Source: Streptomyces colonosanans (GTDB lineage Bacteria; Actinomycetota; Actinomycetes; Streptomycetales; Streptomycetaceae). From it: a stretch of DNA of 43,052 bases. The first letter of the stretch is position 1, and each line of letters begins with the position of its first letter. Shown piece after piece: positions 16,225 to 24,772 of the stretch. The stretch is taken from positions 1 through 43,052 of the forward strand of contig NZ_MLYP01000063.1 of assembly GCF_001866645.1 (NCBI RefSeq), in the 5' to 3' direction. The notes beneath the pieces are model-generated. The model made no database searches and was not told where the DNA came from. It saw only the letters and a list, made by a program, of their open reading frames with translations. A program made the translations under genes and the position numbers.

Positions 16225-17410
16225 ACTGATGACGAAGGCACGGCAGTTGGACGCTGCCGACGAACTGGCCGGACTGCGGGCGAAGTTCGTGCTCGACGAG
16301 GCGGTCTACCTGGACGGTAACTCGCTGGGCGCGCTGCCCGCAGCCGTGCCGGGCCGCATGGAGGACGTCGTGCGCAGGCAGTGGGGAGCGCTGCGGATCC
16401 GCTCCTGGGAGGAGAGCGGCTGGTGGACGGCGCCGGAGCGGATCGGCGACCGGATCGCCCCACTGGTCGGGGCGGCACCCGGGCAGATCGTGGTCGGCGA
16501 CTCGACCAGCGTCAACGTCTTCAAGGCGCTGGTGGCGGCCGTGCGCATGGCCGCCGGTGACGGGGACGGCCGGGACGAGATCCTGATCGACGCGACGACG
16601 TTCCCGACGGACGGGTACATCGCCGGCTCCGCGGCCCGGATGACGGGATGCACCCTGCGCCCGGTGACCCCGGCGCAGGTGCCCGAAGCGCTGACCGGCC
16701 GGACGGCGGCGGTGCTGCTGAACCACGTCGACTACCGCACGGGCCGGCTGCACGACCTGCCGTCCCTGACGGCCGCCGTGCACGAGGCGGGCGCGTACGC
16801 CGTCTGGGACCTGTGCCACAGCGCGGGCGCGCTGCCGGTGGGCCTGGACGAGCACGGGGTCGATCTGGCGGTCGGCTGCACCTACAAGTACCTGAACGGG
16901 GGGCCGGGCTCACCGGCGTACCTGTATGTGCGCCGGGAACTGCAGGACCGCTTCGACTCCCCGCTGCCGGGCTGGAACTCGCACGCGGAACCCTTCGGTA
17001 TGCGCCCGGACTACGCACCGGCGGCGGGCGCGCCGCGCGGCCGGGTCGGTACCCCGGACATCCTGTCCATGCTCGCCCTGGAGGCGGCGCTGGAGGTCTG
17101 GGACGGCGTCCCGATCGACGCCGTGCGCGCCAAGTCCCTCGCGCTCACGGACTTCTTCCTGGAGTGCGTGGCGGCGTACGTCCCCGAGGGTGCGGTCGAG
17201 TCGCTGACGCCTGCCGCGCACGCGGAGCGGGGCAGCCAGGTGGCAGTGCGCTGCCCGGACGCGGGCGATGTGATGAAGCGGCTGATCGAGAACGGCGTGG
17301 TCGGCGACTTCCGGCCGCCGGATGTGCTGCGGTTCGGCTTCACACCGCTGTACGTGGGCTTCGCGGACGTGGAGCGGGCGGCCCGGATCCTCGCGGGGAT
17401 CCTGGACTGA
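16217..17410 (+). CDS. kynU: Kynureninase
   Basis: Kynureninase is a PLP enzyme that cleaves L-kynurenine into anthranilate and alanine. The 397-residue protein contains VYLDGNSLGALP near residue 33, the VWDLCHSAGALP segment near 198, which holds a PLP-ring Asp, and the cofactor-lysine motif GCTYKYLNGGPGSPA with K224, all diagnostic. The start at ATG 16217 lies inside the end of the dioxygenase gene, so translation is coupled. The product anthranilate can feed tryptophan synthesis or anthranilate-derived natural products. From memory, the orthologous Streptomyces coelicolor genes SCO3646, SCO3645 and SCO3644 have been described as the tryptophan-to-anthranilate route, in the same order as here. 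Confidence 0.96.
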   Translation: MSELMTKARQLDAADELAGLRAKFVLDEAVYLDGNSLGALPAAVPGRMEDVVRRQWGALRIRSWEESGWWTAPERIGDRIAPLVGAAPGQIVVGDSTSVNVFKALVAAVRMAAGDGDGRDEILIDATTFPTDGYIAGSAARMTGCTLRPVTPAQVPEALTGRTAAVLLNHVDYRTGRLHDLPSLTAAVHEAGAYAVWDLCHSAGALPVGLDEHGVDLAVGCTYKYLNGGPGSPAYLYVRRELQDRFDSPLPGWNSHAEPFGMRPDYAPAAGAPRGRVGTPDILSMLALEAALEVWDGVPIDAVRAKSLALTDFFLECVAAYVPEGAVESLTPAAHAERGSQVAVRCPDAGDVMKRLIENGVVGDFRPPDVLRFGFTPLYVGFADVERAARILAGILD

Positions 17411-17459
17411 GGGGCCGCTCCACGAGGGTGCGGTGACGCACCGGGGATTCCCGGGCAGG

Positions 17460-17489
17460 GGCGGGCACGGCGACGACACCGTGCCCGCC
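17460..17489 (+). terminator. Terminator after kynureninase
   Basis: An 11-base perfect stem (17460-17470 with 17479-17489) and 8-base loop, 49 bases after the stop. It may separate the formamidase-like gene from the first two pathway genes. Confidence 0.7.
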
Positions 17490-17655
17490 ACCGGCTTCCA
17501 GAAGGCCGCCCGCCACCGCAGGACCGCCGGACCTTCACCGTGCGTGACAACCCCGTGAGGGCGCACGTCAACCGCCTGATACCGTCCCCGCCAACGGCCG
17601 ATCGTCTTTCGGCCACCACGTACCGAATTCCGTTTTGCCGCTGAGAGGTTGGAGC

Positions 17656-18597
17656 ATGTCGGAGGCCGCCGCGCGCCGCGATTCCGCAGAACCGGACGAC
17701 GCGTCCGCCGACGCCGCCGCGCGTGACGCCGCGGAAGAGGCGTCCGCCTTCTCGCACCCGCCGGTGGACCCCGACAGCACCGCCTCGTACGGCGATCACC
17801 CGGACCAGGTGATCGACTTCTATGTCCCGCGGGAGACGCAGCAGACCGGAGCGATGGCGGGGCCGGGAGGCCTCGCCCCTCTCGTCGTCGTCCTGCACGG
17901 CGGTGCCTGGCGGGCGCCGTACGACCGCCGCCACATGACTCCCTTCGCGGACTTCCTGGCCCGCCGCGGCTTCGCCGTGGCCAACGTCGAGTACCGCCGG
18001 GGCGCCGTGGACCAGGCTGAGGGCGCGACGCCGGTCGCGGGCCGCTGGCCGGACACGTTCGACGACGTCGCGGCCGCGTTCGACGCGCTTCCGGCGCTTG
18101 TGCGCGACGCGCTGCCGCAGGCCGATCCGCGCCGCATGGTGATCACCGGTCACTCGGCGGGCGGCCACCTCGCGCTGTGGGCCGCGGCCCGCCACGTCCT
18201 TCCGCAGGGCGCCCCGTGGCGCACGGACCGCCCGGCCCCGCTGCGCGGCGTCGTGGCGCTCGCTCCGATCGCGGATTTCCACATCGCCGAGAAGCTGGCG
18301 GTGTGTGCGGGCGCCGCGGGCCAACTCCTTGGCGGGCAGGCCCTGTTCGCCGAGCGCCGGCCGTATGCGGACCCGGCTCTGCTGCTTCCCACCGGTATCG
18401 CCACGACGCTCGTCCAGGGGCGTACGGACATCGTGGTCCCGCAGGCGGTCGCCGAGTCGTACGCGGACGCGGCGGCGAAGGCGGGCGAGGTCGTCGGGCT
18501 CACCCTGCTGGAGGATGTCGGCCACTTCCCGCTGATCGACCCGGCGGCGGACGCATGCGCGGTGGTGGCGGAGGAGATCGCGCAGTTGGCGTGGTAG
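17656..18597 (+). CDS. Alpha/beta hydrolase, probable kynurenine formamidase
   Basis: This 313-residue hydrolase starts with about 50 acidic, Ala-rich residues and then the hydrolase fold. LHGGAWR is the oxyanion-hole motif, GHSAGGHLALW the nucleophile elbow, and DIVVPQ and DVGHFPLIDP carry the expected acid and His. It resembles the BD-FAE/arylformamidase type rather than the metal-dependent KynB cyclase type. Since it follows tryptophan dioxygenase and kynureninase, it probably deformylates N-formylkynurenine to kynurenine, the one step otherwise missing. The alternative is a carboxylesterase with no link. ATG 17656 has GGTTGGAG just upstream. It has its own 245-base upstream region with a terminator, so it is probably expressed separately from the two upstream genes. 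Confidence 0.85.
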   Translation: MSEAAARRDSAEPDDASADAAARDAAEEASAFSHPPVDPDSTASYGDHPDQVIDFYVPRETQQTGAMAGPGGLAPLVVVLHGGAWRAPYDRRHMTPFADFLARRGFAVANVEYRRGAVDQAEGATPVAGRWPDTFDDVAAAFDALPALVRDALPQADPRRMVITGHSAGGHLALWAAARHVLPQGAPWRTDRPAPLRGVVALAPIADFHIAEKLAVCAGAAGQLLGGQALFAERRPYADPALLLPTGIATTLVQGRTDIVVPQAVAESYADAAAKAGEVVGLTLLEDVGHFPLIDPAADACAVVAEEIAQLAW

Positions 18598-18716
18598 CAG
18601 CCGCCGAAGCGTCACATCACCTTCGACCAGGGCGAATGCGGGCTGCCGTCGGGCCGGTCGGAGGGCCCCGGTCATACCCGTAATACCTGAGAGCTACCCC
18701 TGAGGTGAGTTCCCCG

Positions 18717-18741
18717 GCGTGATGCCGACGACGCATCACGC
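18717..18741. repeat. 9-bp inverted repeat between the hydrolase genes
   Basis: GCGTGATGC (18717-18725) and GCATCACGC (18733-18741) pair perfectly across 7 bases. It is 119 bases after one gene and 55 bases before the next, so it may be an operator or a terminator. Confidence 0.45.
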
Positions 18742-18795
18742 TCCGTAACTTCCTTTCCGTGAAGGGCCGATGAGCCGACGGAAGGGAAGGACGAC

Positions 18796-19890
18796 ATGGG
18801 GTTCCGGGGGAGCGGACCGGCCGTGGCCGCGGCCGGGAACGGGGCGGCGACGAACGGCCACGGAGATCAGGGGGCCTGCGGGGAGCCGGGGCCCGCTCAC
18901 CGGGAAGAGACAGCCGGTCCCGTGGGCGGCGCCGGGCGCGGTCGCCGCCGGCGCCTTGGCCGCCTCCGGCGCGCTCTGCTCGCCGCGCTGGTCGTGAGCG
19001 TCGTCGTCGCTCCCCTCTCCGCCGCTACGCGCCCCCCGATCCCGGCCCCGCCCCCGGCGACGCTCGCCCCGCTGTCGGCGGCCACACTCCCCGGGACGTA
19101 CGCGGCGAACCGCGCCAACGCCGCCGAGGCATCGCGGATGGCCGCGGCCCACGGCGATCACGGCCGCGCCACGGCGGACCACGCCATGGCCTCCCCGTCC
19201 CGGAACCTCCTGGCCTTCGACGGCCGGGGCACGGGCCAGGCGATCGAGGTTTTCGGCGACCTGGCCGCGGCCGAGCACATAGCGGTCCTGGTCCCGGGGA
19301 CCGACACGACGCTGGAGACGTTCGGGCGCTTGCACGCGGGCGCGCTCGCCCTGCACCAGCGGACGGGCCCGCGCACCGCCGTCATCGCCTGGCTCGGCTA
19401 CGACACGCCCCGCATGCTCAGCACCGCCGTGCTCACGACGAGCCGGGCCGAGCAGGGCGCCCCGCGACTGGAGCGGTTCCTGCGTGAACTACGCCGCATG
19501 GTCGGCCCGTTGCCCCGTGTCTCCCTTCTGTGCCACTCCTACGGCACGGTCGTCTGCGCCCGCACGGCCGCCGCCGCGGAGGTCCAGGACATCGTCCTGG
19601 TCGGCAGTCCCGGTACCGGCGTGGACTCCGCCGCCGCCCTGCACACCCGTGCCCGCGTCTGGGCGGCCCGCGGTGCAGACGACTGGATCGCCGATGTGCC
19701 CCACACCCGGGTGGGCCTGTTCGGCACGACCGTCGGCTTCGGCACGGACCCGGTGTCCCCGGAGTACGGCGCCCATGTCTTCGCCGCGGGCGACGGCGGC
19801 CACAGCGACTACTTCAAGCCGGGCTCGACCAGCCTGGCCAACCTGACTCGGATCGTTCTCGGCGAGAGCCCGGAGGTGACCCATGCGTGA
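18796..19890 (+). CDS. DUF1023 alpha/beta hydrolase, membrane-anchored
   Basis: The 364-residue protein has a hydrophilic basic N terminus (1-56) ending RRRRLGRLRR, one hydrophobic segment (about 57-77), and an extracytoplasmic hydrolase domain of the DUF1023 type. LVPGTDTTLETFGRL, the nucleophile elbow LLCHSYGTVV with a CHSYG in place of the usual GHSYG, LVGSPGTGVDSA and GGHSDYF support a Ser-His hydrolase. The substrate is unknown; the family is common in actinobacteria and thought to act on envelope or secreted esters. GGGAAGGA precedes ATG 18796. The next gene, an acyltransferase, begins 8 bases before this stop, so the two are translated together and may add and remove acyl groups on the same envelope component; that is inference. 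Confidence 0.85.
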   Translation: MGFRGSGPAVAAAGNGAATNGHGDQGACGEPGPAHREETAGPVGGAGRGRRRRLGRLRRALLAALVVSVVVAPLSAATRPPIPAPPPATLAPLSAATLPGTYAANRANAAEASRMAAAHGDHGRATADHAMASPSRNLLAFDGRGTGQAIEVFGDLAAAEHIAVLVPGTDTTLETFGRLHAGALALHQRTGPRTAVIAWLGYDTPRMLSTAVLTTSRAEQGAPRLERFLRELRRMVGPLPRVSLLCHSYGTVVCARTAAAAEVQDIVLVGSPGTGVDSAAALHTRARVWAARGADDWIADVPHTRVGLFGTTVGFGTDPVSPEYGAHVFAAGDGGHSDYFKPGSTSLANLTRIVLGESPEVTHA

Positions 19891-21166
19891 CCGGATCCGG
19901 CGCCACCCGGCCCTCAGCGGGATGAGCGCATATGTGCACGCCCCCACAGCCGTCGACCGCATCAGGCCGCCACGGGTACCGGCCGCATCCGGCCGCACCG
20001 GGCTCGGCTCCCTGCGCACCGCGGCCCGTCGCATGGACGCCGCCACCCCCGTGGAGCGGGACCGCGCGATCGACGCCCTGCGGGCCTTCGCGATCCTCGG
20101 CGTCGTCCTGGGCCACTGGCTGGTGACCGCCCTGGTCCCGGACGGCGGCGCCCTGCACACCGCGAGCCCGCTGCACTTCATGCCCTGGCTGGCCCCGATC
20201 TCCTGGGCGTTCCAGACGCTCGCCGTGTTCTTCCTGGTCGGCGGACATGTGGCGACGAAGGGATACGCAGCGGCACGCGCGCGGGGCGTCACATACGGGC
20301 AGTGGCTGCGCACCCGTCTGACCCGTCTGTTCCGGCCCGTCGCGGCGGTCCTGACGCTGTGGACGGTCGCGACGGGCTGCCTGCTCGTGTCCGGCGCGGA
20401 CGCCGACACCGTCCACACCCTGGTGAAGCTCGCCCTGTCACCGATGTGGTTCCTCCTGGTCTTCGCCGCGCTGACAGCCGCGACACCGCTGCTGACCCGC
20501 CTCAACCCCCTGTGGCCGCTGGCCGTCGTTCTCCATGTGGACATCGTCCGCTTCGGGCTCGGCGGCCCGTCCTGGCTCGGCTGGGTGAACCTGGCCGCGG
20601 GCTGGCTCGTGCCGTACACGCTGGGCGCGAGCTGGGCGCGCGGCGAGCTGAACGGCCGCCGCGCGGGCTGGGTGCTGCTGGCGGGCGGCGCGGCGGCCAC
20701 CGCGGCGCTGGTGGTGTGGGCCGGTTACCCGGCGTCGATGGTCGGAGTCCCGGGCGCCGCGGTCTCCAACCTCAACCCGCCGACCCTGGCCGCGGTCACC
20801 TTCGGCCTGGCCCAGTGCGGACTGGCACTGCTGCTGCGGGAACCGCTGCGCCGCGCGATGCGCCGCCCTCTGGCCTGGGCGGCGGTGGCACTGGTGAACC
20901 TCTCCGCGATGACGATCTTCCTCTGGCATCAGACGGCCCTGATGGCGACCACCGCAACAGGTCTGCTCGCGGGCCGGCTTCCAGGCCTGCACACCACCCC
21001 GGACGGCCTGGGCTGGGTGGCCGCCCGTCTGGCCTGGCTGCCGGTGTTCGCCCTGGCCCTCGCCGTCTGCTGGTCCGCCTTCCGCATCCATGAACAGGGG
21101 CCGCGCCGGGCCAGGGGCCGCCGCGGTTCCCGGGTGGTGGCCGTCCACAGGTCCGGCCGCCCATAG
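19883..21166 (+). CDS. Acyltransferase family 3 membrane protein
   Basis: This is a 427-residue polytopic protein with about ten helices. The motif DRAIDALRAFAILGVVLGHW at the first helix contains the conserved Arg and His of the acyltransferase-3 family, which move acetyl or longer acyl groups to sugars or lipids at the membrane. Residues 1-55 before it are hydrophilic and the C terminus is Arg-rich. Near the end, SAMTIFLWHQTALM matches the conserved late helix of the family. ATG 19883 overlaps the hydrolase stop by 8 bases. The acceptor is unknown. The downstream kinase gene begins after 33 bases with its own likely start signal. Confidence 0.88.
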   Translation: MRDRIRRHPALSGMSAYVHAPTAVDRIRPPRVPAASGRTGLGSLRTAARRMDAATPVERDRAIDALRAFAILGVVLGHWLVTALVPDGGALHTASPLHFMPWLAPISWAFQTLAVFFLVGGHVATKGYAAARARGVTYGQWLRTRLTRLFRPVAAVLTLWTVATGCLLVSGADADTVHTLVKLALSPMWFLLVFAALTAATPLLTRLNPLWPLAVVLHVDIVRFGLGGPSWLGWVNLAAGWLVPYTLGASWARGELNGRRAGWVLLAGGAAATAALVVWAGYPASMVGVPGAAVSNLNPPTLAAVTFGLAQCGLALLLREPLRRAMRRPLAWAAVALVNLSAMTIFLWHQTALMATTATGLLAGRLPGLHTTPDGLGWVAARLAWLPVFALALAVCWSAFRIHEQGPRRARGRRGSRVVAVHRSGRP

Positions 21167-21186
21167 TCAGGGTGATCGACAGTGCC

Positions 21187-21202
21187 TAGGGTTGGCCGGG
21201 TG
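21187..21202 (+). promoter_or_regulatory. Leaderless start signal, TAGGGT-N7-GTG
   Basis: The hexamer at 21187-21192 lies 7 bases before GTG 21200 of the kinase gene. The longer in-frame start at GTG 21182 would overlap this hexamer. Confidence 0.45.
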
Positions 21203-22648
21203 GGGGTGGACGAGGCGCGGCACACAGAACCGGCGGAACCGGGGGGCGGTGCGCCCCGGCCCGAGGGCGGCTCGAACAAAGGGTGGGCCCTGCGCGGCCT
21301 GGGCCTGCTGCGCGTCCTGCGGGACGACCTGTGGACGTTCGTCGCCGCCCCGCTTCCGCCGCTGTCGCGCCCGCGCCGGTTCCGCTGGGCGCCGCACGTC
21401 CTGTACTGCATGATCGCGCTCATATTGATGGGCGCGGTGCCGGGGGAACTGGACGACGACTATGGCCTGACCGGCGGATTCGGTATGGCGTTCGGTCTCG
21501 CGCAGGGCGGGGCCGTCGTGCTCGCCCTGTGGCGTCCGCTGCCCGCCTGGTGGCTGTCGCTGGCGGCGATGTTCGTGACCACCCAGACCGCTCCGAGGAC
21601 CCCGCTCGTCCTGCCAGGTCAGTTTCCGGCCCCCCGACCACCGCATCCGACCCCCATGCCGCCATGGCCCTGGACCGCGCCGGGCATCATCACGTGCGCC
21701 CTCGTGCTGTTTCTGCTCGCCCTGCGGGCTCGCACCCGTGTCTGTGCCGAGGTCCTCGCGCTGACCGCCCTGGTGACCGTCCTGAGCGCCCCCGCCCCAG
21801 TGAGGTACGAACGGACCGCGCCGGCGGCGCTGGTCATCTTCACCATCGTTCTCCTCGTCGGCAGCGCACTGCGCGGCCGGCGCGAGGCCCGCACACAACT
21901 CGTCGAACTGAGCACCGTCACCGCCGAGGAGCGCGCCCGCCGCACCCTCCTGGAGGAGCGCAGCCGCATCGCCCGCGAACTGCACGACGTCGTCGCGCAC
22001 CACATGTCGGTCATCTCCATCCAGGCCCAGGTCGCCCCGCACCTGGTGGAGAACCCTCCCGACGAACTGAGGGAGAACCTGGACGGCATCCGCAAGAACG
22101 CGCTGGAGGCCCTCACCGAACTGCGCCGCGTCCTCGGCGTCCTGCGTTCGGAGAATCCCGGGGACCCGTACGGCATCGGCAGCGGCACCGGCGCCGCTCC
22201 CGACTCCCCTCAGCCCACCCTCGACCGGCTCGACGCCCTGGTGGAGAACACCCGCGCGGCCGGCCTGGAGGTCCTGACGGAGATCACCGGCGAGGTGCGC
22301 CCGCTGCCGTCCGGCGTGGAGTTGTCGGCGTACCGGATCATCCAGGAGGCCCTCAGCAACGCGCTGCGGCACGCCCCCGGCTCCACCGTCCGCGTCGAAC
22401 TCGGCTACTTCCCACGGGGCCTGCAGGCGCGGGTCGTCAACTCACGCCCCACACGCCCGGCTGCACCCTCCCCGGGCGCGGGTCACGGCCTGCTCGGAAT
22501 GCGGGAGCGCGCCACGATGCTCGGCGGCACCCTCGTCACGTCCAAGACGGCGAGCGGCGGTTTCGCCGTGGCGTGCTTCCTTCCCAGCCCGGCAGAACTC
22601 CCACCCCACGACGAGCCCACCGGCCCGACAGGAGAGAAGAACCGATGA
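21200..22648 (+). CDS. Sensor histidine kinase, NarL/DesK type (first pair)
   Basis: The 482-residue membrane sensor has about five hydrophobic segments between residues 60 and 225 with only short loops, so it probably senses a membrane-linked signal. A HisKA_3 dimerisation domain follows with IARELHDVVAHHMSVISIQ, phospho-acceptor H262, then a HATPase domain with a YRIIQEALSNALRHA N box and a GHGLLGMRERATMLGG G box. The C-terminal tail is Pro-rich. It overlaps the response regulator start by 4 bases (ATGA). GTG 21200 is chosen for the -10-like hexamer before it; GTG 21182 is also possible. The gene is closely related to the second kinase at 23432, indicating duplication. The signal is unknown. 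Confidence 0.92.
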   Translation: MGVDEARHTEPAEPGGGAPRPEGGSNKGWALRGLGLLRVLRDDLWTFVAAPLPPLSRPRRFRWAPHVLYCMIALILMGAVPGELDDDYGLTGGFGMAFGLAQGGAVVLALWRPLPAWWLSLAAMFVTTQTAPRTPLVLPGQFPAPRPPHPTPMPPWPWTAPGIITCALVLFLLALRARTRVCAEVLALTALVTVLSAPAPVRYERTAPAALVIFTIVLLVGSALRGRREARTQLVELSTVTAEERARRTLLEERSRIARELHDVVAHHMSVISIQAQVAPHLVENPPDELRENLDGIRKNALEALTELRRVLGVLRSENPGDPYGIGSGTGAAPDSPQPTLDRLDALVENTRAAGLEVLTEITGEVRPLPSGVELSAYRIIQEALSNALRHAPGSTVRVELGYFPRGLQARVVNSRPTRPAAPSPGAGHGLLGMRERATMLGGTLVTSKTASGGFAVACFLPSPAELPPHDEPTGPTGEKNR

Positions 22649-23319
22649 CGAGTGGCACGATCCGCGTACTGATAGCCGACGACCAGATGATGGTCCGGCA
22701 GGGCTTCACGGTGCTGCTCAACGTCCAGCCCGACATCGAGGTCGTCGGCCAGGCCGTCGACGGCAGGGACGCGATCGCCCGGGTCGCCGAACTCGCCCCG
22801 GACGTCGTCCTGATGGACATCCGCATGCCCGAGCTCAGCGGCATCGAGGCGACCCGTCGGATCACCGAGGAGAGCCCGCATCCCAGGGTCCTGGTGCTCA
22901 CCACCTTCGACCTCGACGAGTACGTCTACGACGCCCTGCGCGCCGGCGCCTCCGGCTTCCTGCTGAAGGACGCCTCCGCCGAGCAACTCGCCGAGGCCGT
23001 ACGGGTGGTGGCGGCGGGCGACGCACTTCTCGCTCCCGGGATCACCCGGCGTCTGATCGCCGAGTTCTCCCGCCTCGACAGCACGCCACGGGCCCCGCTC
23101 AAGGCGCGCGTCGGGGATCTCACCGAGCGGGAGACGGAGGTACTCGCCCTCATCGCCCAGGGCCTGTCGAACGCGGAGATAGCCGAACGGCTTGTCGTGG
23201 CCGAGCAGACGGTGAAGACGCATGTGGGCCGCATCCTGGTGAAGCTGGGCCTGCGCGACCGCACCCAGGCGGCGGTGTTCGCCTATGAGTCGGGGCTGGT
23301 GCGGCCGTCGGGATACTGA
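22645..23319 (+). CDS. Response regulator, NarL/FixJ family (first pair)
   Basis: This 224-residue DNA-binding regulator has a receiver domain at 1-120 with acidic pair D12-D13, phosphorylation site D58 in VLMDIRMPE and the conserved Lys in FLLKDAS. A LuxR-type helix-turn-helix follows at about 155-215, with LTERETEVLALIAQGLSNAEIAERL and VKTHVGRILVKLGLRDR. ATG 22645 overlaps the kinase stop. It will be phosphorylated by the adjacent kinase and bind DNA as a dimer. The protein is very close to the second regulator at 24769; the recognition helices are nearly the same, so the two may share targets. Regulated genes are unknown. Confidence 0.95.
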   Translation: MTSGTIRVLIADDQMMVRQGFTVLLNVQPDIEVVGQAVDGRDAIARVAELAPDVVLMDIRMPELSGIEATRRITEESPHPRVLVLTTFDLDEYVYDALRAGASGFLLKDASAEQLAEAVRVVAAGDALLAPGITRRLIAEFSRLDSTPRAPLKARVGDLTERETEVLALIAQGLSNAEIAERLVVAEQTVKTHVGRILVKLGLRDRTQAAVFAYESGLVRPSGY

Positions 23320-23418
23320 ATCCGGCCGTCGGACGGCCGGGCCCCTCCTCCCCGTAGTACTTGAGACGGACCGCCGGGGACCCTCCTCACTGGGGACGAC
23401 GGCGCCCCTCACCGCGCC

Positions 23419-23434
23419 TACCTTGGTGAACGTG
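23419..23434 (+). promoter_or_regulatory. Leaderless start signal, TACCTT-N7-GTG
   Basis: The hexamer at 23419-23424 lies 7 bases before GTG 23432 of the second kinase gene. Confidence 0.4.
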
Positions 23435-24772
23435 ACCGAGACGACCCAGACGCAGACGACGCCACCGGGAGGCGGGGCCAAGCCGCACGCCCCGGAGTAC
23501 CGGCTGGCCATGGACGCCCTGCGCGGGCTGCGGCAGGACCTGTTCCATGACGCCTTCGCCTATCGGCCGCTGCCCCGCATGAGCGTCGACGGCCCCGTGA
23601 CCAGGCGGCTGACCGGCCGTATGCGGGAGTACGCGGCTTGGACCCCGCACGTCGTGGTGTCGGCGGCAGGCCTGATCGCGATGCTGGTGGCCTGGGGAAA
23701 CGGCGACAGAGGCGCGATGGCCGGGCTGTACAGCGTGCTGGCCCTGGTCCCGGTGCTGCTGACGCTGGCTCGCCCGGTCGGGGCCTTCTGGCTGGCCCTC
23801 GCAGCGACCGCGGTCTCGGCGGTCGGAGGCGCGCAATCGGACGCCTGGCCATGGAGGCCCGGCAGTGTCATCTCCTATATGGCTGTGCTGATCGTCGTCG
23901 CGATACGTACCCGGCCGCGTACGGCGGCGTGGATGTGGATGATCACCCTGGCCTACGGCTTCTTCGAAGAGAGTTTCTTCGGCCATGCCCATGTCGGCAC
24001 CGACACCCCGCCCATGCTGATCTTCTCCGCCCTCATCCTCCTGGCCATCACCGTCTGGCACATCCGTCGCGCCGCCGCGAAGGAGGTGACCGCCCACCAG
24101 ACGGAGACGGCGAACGAGCGCTCCCGCCGCACCCTGCTGGAGGAACGCACCACGATCGCCCGCGAGTTGCACGACGTGGTCGCCCATCACATGTCCGTGG
24201 TCGCCATCCAGGCGGAGGCCGCGCCCTACCGAGTGGAGAACCCGCCGCCGGAACTGGAGAAGGCCTTCGTCACGATCCGGGAGAACGCCGTGGCCGCCCT
24301 GACCGAACTGCGCCGCGTCCTGGGTGTCGTACGGGCGGAGGACTACGAGGCCCCGGACGCCCCCCAGCCCACCCTGGCCGACTTGGACGCCCTGCTGGCC
24401 AATGTGCGGGACGCGGGCCTGACCGTCGAGAAGGTGACGACGGGCGCGGTGCGTGAACTCCCGCAGGGCGTGGAGCTGTCGGCGTACCGCATCGTCCAGG
24501 AGGCCCTCAGCAACGCGCTGCGGCACGCGCTCGGCGCCACGGCCCGCGTGGAGATCGGCTATGTGCTCGGCGGGCTGGGCCTGCGTATAGTCAACGGCCC
24601 GCCGCCACAGGTCATGCTGGAGAAGTCCACGCACGGGGCGGGGCACGGCATCACCGGCATGGGGGAGCGGGTCTCGATGCTGGGCGGCCAGATGACGGCG
24701 GCCGCAACGGACGACGGAGGGTATGAGGTGACGGTGTTCCTGCCGGCGGCTCCCGCGGAGGACCCCGCGTGA
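23432..24772 (+). CDS. Sensor histidine kinase, NarL/DesK type (second pair)
   Basis: This kinase of about 446 residues is built like the first. A cytosolic N terminus of about 70 residues is followed by four or five hydrophobic segments (about 75-210), then a HisKA_3 domain with IARELHDVVAHHMSVVAIQ, phospho-acceptor H247, and a HATPase domain with YRIVQEALSNALRHA and GHGITGMGERVSMLGG. The catalytic half is much more similar to the first kinase than the membrane half, consistent with duplication followed by divergence of the sensed signal. GTG 23426 and 23432 are both plausible; 23432 is used because of the hexamer TACCTT. It overlaps the downstream regulator by 4 bases. Confidence 0.92.
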   Translation: MTETTQTQTTPPGGGAKPHAPEYRLAMDALRGLRQDLFHDAFAYRPLPRMSVDGPVTRRLTGRMREYAAWTPHVVVSAAGLIAMLVAWGNGDRGAMAGLYSVLALVPVLLTLARPVGAFWLALAATAVSAVGGAQSDAWPWRPGSVISYMAVLIVVAIRTRPRTAAWMWMITLAYGFFEESFFGHAHVGTDTPPMLIFSALILLAITVWHIRRAAAKEVTAHQTETANERSRRTLLEERTTIARELHDVVAHHMSVVAIQAEAAPYRVENPPPELEKAFVTIRENAVAALTELRRVLGVVRAEDYEAPDAPQPTLADLDALLANVRDAGLTVEKVTTGAVRELPQGVELSAYRIVQEALSNALRHALGATARVEIGYVLGGLGLRIVNGPPPQVMLEKSTHGAGHGITGMGERVSMLGGQMTAAATDDGGYEVTVFLPAAPAEDPA

